64,000 bases of DNA from positions 46,185 to 110,184 of the forward strand of contig SVTP01000002.1 of NCBI GenBank assembly GCA_015063725.1, given 5' to 3'. Under the pieces are notes generated by a model that was not told where the DNA came from, searched no databases, and was given only the letters and a program-made list of their open reading frames with translations. Source of the DNA: Oscillospiraceae bacterium (GTDB taxonomy: Bacteria > Bacillota > Clostridia > Oscillospirales > CAG-272). Positions 58,046 to 64,000 of this stretch are shown piece after piece (position 1 is the first letter of the stretch; each line of letters begins with the position of its first letter). Made by a program: the position numbers and the translations under genes.

Positions 58046-59086
58046 ATGTTGATTCCCATTCTTCTTTCCGTTCTGTTGCTTTTCTTTATCGTGGCATTCA
58101 TTGCCACGCACCTGATCATGAAGCAGAATTTTCACCGCGGCGAGTATCCCACCTATCCCGTAATGGACTATTTTTATGACCATTATAAGGATGCCTATCC
58201 GCGTCGAAACGTCTCCTTTTACTCGGGCAAAAACCGCTTGCAGGGTTACATTTTTGGCGAGGAGAACACCAAGGGACTCCTTGTGTTTGCACACGGTATC
58301 CATAGCGGACACGAAAGCTATATGCAGGAGATCACCTGGATGGTCGACCACGGCTGGCGTGTGTTTGCCTACGATGCCACGGGCTCTTGCACCAGCGAGG
58401 GTGCGGGAACGATGGGGCTGATCCAATCCGCGCTTGACTTGCATGCGGCTCTTTCCTACGTCGAGAGCGACGAAACGCTGAACCAACTCCCCGTGTGCCT
58501 GATGGGGCATAGCTGGGGCGGATATGCCGTTGCCGCAGGACTCTATTTTGATCACAACGTCAAAGCCTCGGCAAGCATTGCGGGGTATTCCGATTCCATT
58601 CAAATGATGATGCGCTTTGCAGGCGCTACCATGGGCAAGATGACCGCACTTTTGCGCCCGTTTGCCTATCTTGAAAATCTGTTTCTCTTTGGCAAATACG
58701 CAACCCTGACTGCTACCGACGGCATCAACCGCGCAGGCATTCCCGTCATGCTCGTGCACGGTACGGGCGACGAGCTTGTACGCTATGACGTTACGGGCAT
58801 TGTGGCACACAAGGAAGAGATCACCAATCCCAACGTCGTCATTTATCCTATGAGCGATGCAGGGCAGGATGGACATATGACCGTCTTCCACAACAAAAAA
58901 AGCGTAGAGGAGATCGCCCGCATCAACGCGCGCTTTGGTGAATTGCGCAAGCAATACGGACGAGACATCCCCGAGGAGGAGCGCCAAAAGGTCTATGATG
59001 ACGCCGACCTCGACCTCTGCAATCTCCCCAACGATAAAATGCTTGGGGATATTAACGAATTTTTGGAAAAATCCATTCAAAAATAA
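58046..59086 (+). CDS. Membrane-anchored alpha/beta hydrolase
   Basis: The 346-residue protein has an N-terminal membrane helix (residues 3-24). The alpha/beta hydrolase fold follows: oxyanion loop VFAHGIHSGHES near 81, nucleophile elbow LMGHSWGGYA near 151, Asp in VHGTGDELVRYD near 239 and His in GQDGHMTVFHN near 275. Such proteins are serine esterases or peptidases of unknown substrate. The C-terminal 60 residues are helical and charged. It has its own promoter. Confidence 0.9.
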   Translation: MLIPILLSVLLLFFIVAFIATHLIMKQNFHRGEYPTYPVMDYFYDHYKDAYPRRNVSFYSGKNRLQGYIFGEENTKGLLVFAHGIHSGHESYMQEITWMVDHGWRVFAYDATGSCTSEGAGTMGLIQSALDLHAALSYVESDETLNQLPVCLMGHSWGGYAVAAGLYFDHNVKASASIAGYSDSIQMMMRFAGATMGKMTALLRPFAYLENLFLFGKYATLTATDGINRAGIPVMLVHGTGDELVRYDVTGIVAHKEEITNPNVVIYPMSDAGQDGHMTVFHNKKSVEEIARINARFGELRKQYGRDIPEEERQKVYDDADLDLCNLPNDKMLGDINEFLEKSIQK

Positions 59087-59090
59087 CAAA

Positions 59091-59128
59091 ATCGGGAAGA
59101 TTGACCGTATGGATCAATCTTCCCGATG
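59091..59128. terminator. Long hairpin between convergent genes
   Basis: ATCGGGAAGATTGA and TCAATCTTCCCGAT form a 14-bp stem around CCGTATGGA. T-rich flank is better on the minus strand (end of the sialidase-like gene) than on the plus strand. Confidence 0.85.
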
Positions 59129-59132
59129 TGTA

Positions 59133-62100
59133 TTATGCTTTTCTTTTTCTCTTGAACAGAGTATAGGTTACAAAACCGATTGCACCAACAACCAGCACAG
59201 AACCGATCACGATTGCGGCAATTGCGCCCGCACCGAGGGTCGGTTTTTTGTTTTGGTCGGGAGTGTTTGTGGGATCGGAGGGGGCAGAGGGCTCGCTTTG
59301 AGGAGGTGTGATAGGCGCATCCTTTTGGATTGCAATGCTTTGCACCTCGGAGGGAGCAGTGTCAGCCGTGCCGATATCTTTAATCAAAATTTCGGTCGCA
59401 TTTATTTTTGCAAGATCAAGGAGCACACTCGTTCCACCTGCAAATACCCACGTCTTGCCGCCGTCAAGCGAATATTGCATTGTCTCACTCACACCCGTCA
59501 GCCAACCGCTCGTTTGGTCAAGCACTGCCACAGGGGTCATGGCATTTGGCAGGTCGGCAGTGGTTACTTTGCCCGACGTGGTGTAATAGAGTGTTGCAAT
59601 ATCAAACACACGCACGTGTGTTTCGTTTCCGTGCATCAAAAATACGCTTCTGCCATAAAAGGCAACGCTCGGCCAAGGAGTGGGATAGTCACAGTCTACC
59701 AAGCTGCGAAGATTGTGGTAACTCAATCCGTCGTCAGAGGTGAGAACCACTGTCAAGGGGCGTCTGTCGGTGCCGTTTGCAGAAAAATCATTGTTCCAGA
59801 ACAGAGAAATATCTCCCGTTGCAGGCAAGCGCATAACCGTGTTGGTAGCACTTGGCGACTGAATATCGGTTTTGACGGGTTGTGCCCAAGTCAAGCCGCC
59901 GTCGGTAGAAATCGATTGATAAATCACGCGCTCCTCGCGTGTGCGCAAGGAAAGCAAAATGTTTCCGTTTTGCAGCTCTGCCACCGAGGGCTCAAGTGCC
60001 GCGTGGGGGAGTGTGAGAGCATCGGGTGAGCGGTGCCAAGTGTGTCCCTCATCGTCGGAATACCAAACGTAACCAATGGCACGATCTGAACCGTACACAT
60101 CGTTTACAGTAGCGGAATAACCAACGGGCAATAAGATACGACCTGTGGAAAGACGCAGAACACGGTGTCCGCTAGAGGTAATGGAATAGCCTTGAGGTGC
60201 ATCGGTAATGCGTTGCGCATCTCCCCAAGTCAATCCGTTATCGGTAGAGCGGCGAATATAAATGTTAGCGATTTCCGTTGCTTCTTTTTCAATGTAAATA
60301 AGTCCCAACTCACCGCCCGCAAGCCAAATGTAGGTGGGATTGAGCACGTTGAGACTGTTTTCGTTTTTGATCAAAAAGCTTTTGCCATCGCTCCATGTGT
60401 AGCCGCCGTCTGTCGAGGTAAAGGCATCAAGGGAGGAGTCGGATGCGTCACCGCCGCCCGAGGTTCCAACCTTGGAGGCAAAGCCGTTGTAGGATGCTAC
60501 AAGTGTACCATCGGGCATTACGTAAAAGTCACCGTCAGCACCTCTGTCGGTCGATTGCATGATATGTCCTGTGCGTACCTCACTCGAGGAATATGCCGCA
60601 AGTCCCTCTGCAAGATTTGCAAGAGAAACGTTCACGTTCTCCAACGCGTGCAGCTTGAGGTAACCGCATTTGATGCTATCAAAAGTCAGCCGTAAGGTTC
60701 CGTTACCGCGACTGAGTGTTACGTCCTCAATTTTTGTGTAAGTTTCGTTATCGTTACTGTAGTAAAGGGCAAATGCATCCTTGCCAAGTGTTTCAAGACC
60801 TTCGCCGCACAATTCAATCGCCTCAACCTCTGCGTGAATACCAAACCAAATACCGACGCTGTCACCCCTTGTAATCGTTATGGGCTCCTGCTTGAAAACT
60901 TGCATCATGGGTGTTGAGGTGGGGGAGAGGTCATTTTGGGCTACCGTCGACGTGCCTGCCATTTTCCATTGGCGTGCAATGCGGCGCTCTGCGCGAATGC
61001 AAGAGGCAAAGTCCTTCAAATAAATGCTTGCGGCCTCTTCGTATTTTTCGGCGTGTATTTTGATGTACCGCGCCTCTACACCCGAAAACTCAAACAGAAT
61101 TTGACACTTACCGCCTTCGGTGATGCGATTGAAGTGAAAACCCTTTATTTCGGTCCAATTTTTGTTGTCATCGCTTTGCCAAAGGGTAAAGTGGTTGGCA
61201 CGGGAGGTTACCTCGGCATCATCGTCATACAAACGAATTGCATTGACAGATTGCTTTTGGCCAAGATCCACACCAATGCTGTTGGTGTTGGTGTCAACGT
61301 AGCCATCCTCATTGTGTGCGCTCATTTCTCCCACGGCGGGATTGTAATCGAGGGGGCGGAAAAGAGGAGAGGAGGGAATAACTTCCGGAACGTACACCGC
61401 GGGTGCGCTTTCCGTGCGCGAGGGCATTTGAATGATGCCGTCCGAGGTACCCGACCACACGTTGCTGATAGAAACGTTTCCCTCAGTCTCAAATCGCATA
61501 GCGGTAACCACCGAGCAGGGATTGGTATAAATCGCCATGCCAACGTATGTGCCACTTACGTATACGCGTGCATAGTCAACGTTGCGCGCATCCGGCAGAT
61601 CGATCACGATCTGCAACGCTTCATTGGGGCGAACTGCACCTTTTGCGCTGAACGGGATCCATCTATCGTCACGCGCGTAGCAAAGGGTGCCATCCTCTTG
61701 GGCGGCAATATAAAAACCGTATGTGTTCTCTGACATTAAGGCGAATTTGAGATCCGAAAGATTGGAGAGGGTAGTGGTAAAGCCGAATTTGCCGCCGTTG
61801 CAAGCGGCTACGGGATAATCTCTAACAACGGCAGGGCCAATTACCTTAACGTTGTCAATCAAAAATACGTCATTGATGCTTGCTTTGTTGTTGGTATGAA
61901 AGACAATGCGGTCGACAGTTGCAATTCTTTGGTCAGCCCAAACCGAGCCAATCTTCTCACCGTTCACATAAACGTCAGCCGTGTCGGAATTGGCTTTTGA
62001 CACAATCTTAAAGGAATACCAAGTTTCTTTTTGCATATCTTTTTTAGCAGTTGCCACCCATTTTGTTTGGGGATTGTAGTATTTGAGTGTGGCACTGCCG

Positions 62101-62534
62101 TCCCCGTTGGGGAAGATACCAAGGTTCACTCTTTTTTGATTGGTTGCAATACCGTCCTTGCAAATGCCCAAAGCGTTCGCGCCTGAAACACTTTCGAGGT
62201 AGTAGTCAAAGCAAAGCTCTACGTCAGCAGCAGACGCAAAGGTTTTGGTTACGCGAGCGGGATTGGCATATTCAGTTGAATTATCCTCAATACGCATAGC
62301 GTTATCTCCTTGTGCTTTTTTTGGAGCTGCGACAATCTTAACGCCCGCATCGGTGCGACCAATGGGTTCAACCGTCCATCCGTCGGGCTCCAAACCGATG
62401 GGCAGTCCGTTAAAATCTTCATCAACGGCAGCGATTGCCGATTGGTAAGCAGTGCTTGCGAATGTTGTTGGAACCATTCCAAAAAGAATAAAAAGGGCTA
62501 AAAAAAGCGATAAAATCTTATTTTTTAGTTTCAT
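59133..62534 (-). CDS. Giant sialidase-like (BNR repeat) surface protein
   Basis: The 1133-residue secreted protein has a signal peptide (1-26, ending VPTTFAS) and a LamG/concanavalin-like domain (about 36-235: AMRIEDNSTEYANPARVTKTF, YVNGEKIGSVWADQRI). A second strand-rich region and an F5/8-type discoidin domain come next (about 405-515: DLGQKQSVNAIRLYDDDAEV, WQSDDNKNWTEI). The BNR propeller (about 690-1020) has five Asp-boxes (STDGGYTWSDG, STDNGLTWGDA, SDDEGHTWHRS, STDGGLTWAQP, SLDGGKTWVFA). A Pro/Ser linker, one membrane helix (about 1100-1122) and a KRKRKA tail close the protein. It likely binds and trims host glycans; the exact glycosidase type is not proved. Confidence 0.9.
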   Translation of the reverse strand: MKLKNKILSLFLALFILFGMVPTTFASTAYQSAIAAVDEDFNGLPIGLEPDGWTVEPIGRTDAGVKIVAAPKKAQGDNAMRIEDNSTEYANPARVTKTFASAADVELCFDYYLESVSGANALGICKDGIATNQKRVNLGIFPNGDGSATLKYYNPQTKWVATAKKDMQKETWYSFKIVSKANSDTADVYVNGEKIGSVWADQRIATVDRIVFHTNNKASINDVFLIDNVKVIGPAVVRDYPVAACNGGKFGFTTTLSNLSDLKFALMSENTYGFYIAAQEDGTLCYARDDRWIPFSAKGAVRPNEALQIVIDLPDARNVDYARVYVSGTYVGMAIYTNPCSVVTAMRFETEGNVSISNVWSGTSDGIIQMPSRTESAPAVYVPEVIPSSPLFRPLDYNPAVGEMSAHNEDGYVDTNTNSIGVDLGQKQSVNAIRLYDDDAEVTSRANHFTLWQSDDNKNWTEIKGFHFNRITEGGKCQILFEFSGVEARYIKIHAEKYEEAASIYLKDFASCIRAERRIARQWKMAGTSTVAQNDLSPTSTPMMQVFKQEPITITRGDSVGIWFGIHAEVEAIELCGEGLETLGKDAFALYYSNDNETYTKIEDVTLSRGNGTLRLTFDSIKCGYLKLHALENVNVSLANLAEGLAAYSSSEVRTGHIMQSTDRGADGDFYVMPDGTLVASYNGFASKVGTSGGGDASDSSLDAFTSTDGGYTWSDGKSFLIKNENSLNVLNPTYIWLAGGELGLIYIEKEATEIANIYIRRSTDNGLTWGDAQRITDAPQGYSITSSGHRVLRLSTGRILLPVGYSATVNDVYGSDRAIGYVWYSDDEGHTWHRSPDALTLPHAALEPSVAELQNGNILLSLRTREERVIYQSISTDGGLTWAQPVKTDIQSPSATNTVMRLPATGDISLFWNNDFSANGTDRRPLTVVLTSDDGLSYHNLRSLVDCDYPTPWPSVAFYGRSVFLMHGNETHVRVFDIATLYYTTSGKVTTADLPNAMTPVAVLDQTSGWLTGVSETMQYSLDGGKTWVFAGGTSVLLDLAKINATEILIKDIGTADTAPSEVQSIAIQKDAPITPPQSEPSAPSDPTNTPDQNKKPTLGAGAIAAIVIGSVLVVGAIGFVTYTLFKRKRKA

Positions 62535-62586
62535 TTTGATTTCTCCAAGGCAAAGTTTAGTTTGGAAAGGATACGTTAATAAATTT

Positions 62587-62615
62587 ATTATATCACATCA
62601 AAATGGAAAAGTAAA
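62587..62615 (-). promoter_or_regulatory. Sigma-A promoter of the sialidase-like gene
   Basis: Minus strand TTTACT, 17-base spacer, TATAAT. Confidence 0.82.
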
Positions 62616-62639
62616 TAGAAAAGCGAAAATACATCATCA

Positions 62640-62760
62640 AGGACTTTGCCCCTACGGGGCAATATTCCTGCGCGCGCCGACTGTGAGCGAGCTCCCGTCG
62701 GCTTTGCTTGGAATGCGAACCTTATTCTGCAACTGCGTTGCAGAGCAAGGTTGAGTCTGG
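62640..62760. other. tRNA-Ile2 downstream segment with hairpins and a T-arm-like remnant
   Basis: Read on the minus strand, past the inverted tRNA copy, there is a hairpin CTGCAACGCAGTTGCAG, then AAGGTTCGCATTCCAAG (close to the tRNA-Ile2 T arm CAAGGTTCGAATCCTTG), then GCCGACGGGAGCTC..GTCGGC. This parallels the repeats behind tRNA-Gly at 22506. No protein gene is seen. Confidence 0.6.
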
Positions 62761-62823
62761 CTTGATGGTCCACCACGCAAAAAAGCCACCCTTGTGGGTG
62801 GCTTTGCGTGGTGGACCATCAAG
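62761..62823. repeat. Palindrome joining tRNA-Ile2 3' end, terminator and an inverted tRNA 3' copy
   Basis: Left arm 62761-62791 and right arm 62796-62823 are complementary around TTGT, differing only in the A/T run length (6 versus 3). The right arm contains the last 15 bases of the tRNA (with CCA). The left arm carries the inverted copy CTTGATGGTCCACCACGC. The inner stem is the terminator GCCACCC-ACAA-GGGTGGC with T run on the minus strand. Confidence 0.92.
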
Positions 62824-62885
62824 GATTCGAACCTTGGACCGACCGGTTATGAGCCGGTGGCTCTAACCAACTGAGCTAATGGTCC
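62809..62885 (-). tRNA. tRNA-Ile2 (anticodon CAT, lysidine type)
   Basis: A 77-base gene with encoded CCA. Acceptor GGACCAT pairs with ATGGTCC; D arm GCTC..GAGC; anticodon stem-loop ACCGG-CTCATAA-CCGGT; T arm CAAGG-TTCGAAT-CCTTG. The anticodon CAT would suggest Met. The GGACC start, the CTCATAA loop and the discriminator A match bacterial tRNA-Ile2, whose C34 becomes lysidine by TilS to read AUA. Promoter TTGACT-17-TATAAT lies at 62900-62928 on the same strand. Confidence 0.93.
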
Positions 62886-62899
62886 GTTGGCCTTTTACT

Positions 62900-62928
62900 A
62901 TTATATCTTATCGATGGCAAAAAGTCAA
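62900..62928 (-). promoter_or_regulatory. Sigma-A promoter of tRNA-Ile2
   Basis: Minus strand TTGACT, 17-base spacer, TATAAT, 14 bases before the tRNA. Confidence 0.88.
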
Positions 62929-62977
62929 GGGCTTTTTGCTTTTTTTGTATATTATTTTTCCATACCCCTATTTTCAC

Positions 62978-63007
62978 TTGTATTCGACAAACCAAGTGTG
63001 ATATGAT
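62978..63007 (+). promoter_or_regulatory. Promoter of the leucine-rich lipoprotein gene
   Basis: TTGTAT 62978-62983, 18-base spacer, TATGAT 63002-63007. Confidence 0.7.
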
Positions 63008-63038
63008 GAGGACAACCCTACATCAAAGGAGAAGGATC

Positions 63039-63695
63039 ATGAAAAAAATCGTTATCGTCTGCTTACTTATCACGCTGCTGCTTTGCGCGTGCAACACACC
63101 AAAAGGGGAACCCGATTCTCCATCCACAAACCCTGCCGACACACTTGACGTCTTTGATCAAATCGCCATCGATGCCGCAGAGGCACGCGCCCAGTATTAT
63201 CAAAATCTTGTTGCCGAACTGCAACGCGAAATCGTTTCCCTTAAGAATGCACACGCATCTGCAAGGGTAGAATACGAATCGCGCATTGAAGAGCTGGAGA
63301 TCGCCTTGGGTGTTCCCGAAGCCGCACCGCCGTCCGATTTTCAATACACCACCAAGGATGGAAAGATCACCATCATCGCCTATGTCGGCAGCGAAAAGAC
63401 GGTGTCTGTTCCAAAGGAGATCGGCGGCTGTCCCGTTACACACATTGCAGATGCCGCGTTTGAAGGAAACCTGACCGTGGAAAAGGTCATTCTGCCATCC
63501 TCACTTGAGAGCATCGGTTGGTTTGCCTTTCGCGGTTGTATTGCCTTGTGTGAGGTGCAAGCCCCTGCAAGTGTTTCCAAAATCGAGTATGGCGCGTTTG
63601 AAAACTGTAACGCCAAGCTCACCATCGTTTGCCCCGAGGGCTCCTATGCCGAAGAATACGCCAGGAGCTACGGCTACGCCACCAAGCAACCATAA
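63039..63695 (+). CDS. Lipoprotein with coiled coil and BspA-type leucine-rich repeats
   Basis: The 218-residue lipoprotein has a signal ending LLCAC (Cys near 18), a Ser/Pro linker and a coiled coil (about 45-85: ARAQYYQNLVAELQREIVSL). Two or three LRR_5/BspA repeats follow (VTHIADAAFEGNLTVEKVILPSSLESIGWFAFRGC, then VSKIEYGAFENCNAKLTIVCPEGS), ending in SYAEEYARSYGY, a standard BspA cap. Surface-exposed adhesion or ligand binding is likely. ATG 63039 follows AAAGGAGAAGG. Confidence 0.9.
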   Translation: MKKIVIVCLLITLLLCACNTPKGEPDSPSTNPADTLDVFDQIAIDAAEARAQYYQNLVAELQREIVSLKNAHASARVEYESRIEELEIALGVPEAAPPSDFQYTTKDGKITIIAYVGSEKTVSVPKEIGGCPVTHIADAAFEGNLTVEKVILPSSLESIGWFAFRGCIALCEVQAPASVSKIEYGAFENCNAKLTIVCPEGSYAEEYARSYGYATKQP

Positions 63696-63700
63696 AAAAG

Positions 63701-63735
63701 AGACGGAACAAAGAATTTCTTTGTTCCGTCTTTTG
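63701..63735. terminator. Bidirectional terminator between the lipoprotein and addA
   Basis: AGACGGAACAAAG and CTTTGTTCCGTCT with loop AATTT; A and T runs on both sides. Confidence 0.92.
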
Positions 63736-63737
63736 GT

Positions 63738-64000
63738 TTAGATCTTCAGGCTTGCCCCCAAGGGTAGGGAGTAAATACGCATTTCATCGGGCGCGCGACC
63801 GAGCATATCACGCACTGCCTCAGCATAGCAGGTCAGCTGATGTCCGTGTGCCTCGCCCAAGCGTTTGGCAAGGAGTGTGGGGGTGGCGCGCTCCTCGTCG
63901 GTGATGCGGTCGGTCTTGTAGTCTACCAAAATCAGGCGTCCGTCGGGCATTGTGAGGAGCAGATCGATCGAGCCTTGAGGAGCGCGCCACCCCCACACTC
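63738..64000 (-). CDS. addA: AddA helicase-nuclease, C-terminal end (partial)
   Basis: The last 87 codons of a gene running off the window. QGSIDLLLTMPDGRLILVDYKTDR carries the PD-(D/E)xK nuclease core (Asp of Ser-Ile-Asp, then Asp-Tyr-Lys-Thr-Asp) found at the C-terminus of AddA. HGHQLTCYAEAVRDMLGRAP follows with the conserved Gln and Tyr. AddAB processes double-strand breaks for recombination. The codons nearest the window edge (VWGWRAP) lie in a 24-bp inverted repeat and do not look like AddA, so the edge may be an assembly fold-back. Confidence 0.85.
   Translation of the reverse strand, partial: VWGWRAPQGSIDLLLTMPDGRLILVDYKTDRITDEERATPTLLAKRLGEAHGHQLTCYAEAVRDMLGRAPDEMRIYSLPLGASLKI
63873..64000. 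repeat. 24-bp perfect inverted repeat reaching the window edge
   Basis: 63873-63896 and 63977-64000 are exact reverse complements (GAGTGTGGGGGTGGCGCGCTCCTC) separated by 80 bases inside addA. It may continue past base 64000. Confidence 0.85.

Overview
The window reads as one chromosomal stretch of an endospore-forming Firmicute, most likely an uncultured gut Clostridia member (Oscillospirales or a relative). Evidence: both dipicolinate synthase subunits (55824-57291) next to a SpoIVFB-like protease, AAGGAGG-type ribosome binding sites, many TTGACA-17-TATAAT promoters, a T-box leader, an E. hirae-type ntp V-ATPase operon, and BspA, sialidase and transglutaminase surface proteins. The taxonomic rank is inference; no rRNA is present.

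Layout. 1-9 kb: one tightly packed + strand operon with the 3' end of smc, then ftsY, rdgB, a membrane protein, yhbY, nadD, yqeK, an LCP protein, rsfS, leuS and a degenerate response regulator. 9-10.6 kb: a more AT-rich island with a self-contained 31-codon small gene, a lipoprotein and a decayed secreted-protein gene. 10.6-21 kb: tadA, asnA, a transglutaminase lipoprotein followed by a DltA-like adenylating enzyme, a pseudouridine synthase, tex, an MsmK/UgpC-type ABC ATPase and a sigma factor fused to a large C-terminal region. 21-25.7 kb: an SGNH esterase, tRNA-Gly(CCC) with an unusual palindromic tail, an EamA transporter, and TetR-DUF308-plsY.

25.8-29.2 kb: an operon of acyl carrier protein, MBOAT acyltransferase, SGNH-like protein and lipoprotein. 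With the adenylating enzyme at 13.4 kb it makes a dispersed Dlt-like surface acylation set. 30-38.9 kb: the ntpFIKECGABD V-ATPase operon, whose K subunit keeps the Na+-ligand residues. 38.9-45.3 kb (- strand): a DUF4097 lipoprotein, a MurJ/SpoVB-like flippase, and a coupled operon of a stand-alone pre-ATP-grasp domain, an Asp/Glu racemase, a MurE variant lacking the DNPR arginine, and dinB. 45.4-47.2 kb: two GNAT genes separated by a duplicated gene tail and a MITE-like repeat.

47.2-53.3 kb (- strand): a T-box-controlled Na+/solute symporter, an XRE regulator, trmB-nitroreductase-truB, a membrane protein and a second acyl carrier protein. 53.5-59.1 kb (+): comEC, spoVFA, spoVFB, an M50 protease and an alpha/beta hydrolase. 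59.1-64 kb: a giant sialidase-like surface protein (-), tRNA-Ile2(CAU) with the same palindromic tail as tRNA-Gly, a leucine-rich lipoprotein, and the 3' end of addA.

The most unusual observations are (i) both tRNA genes end in a near-perfect palindrome in which an inverted copy of the tRNA 3' end lies beyond the terminator, (ii) the truncated ATP-grasp / racemase / variant MurE operon, (iii) the small gene at 9130 with its own promoter and terminator, and (iv) the sigma-factor fusion. All functional calls come from reading motifs by eye; no database search was run.
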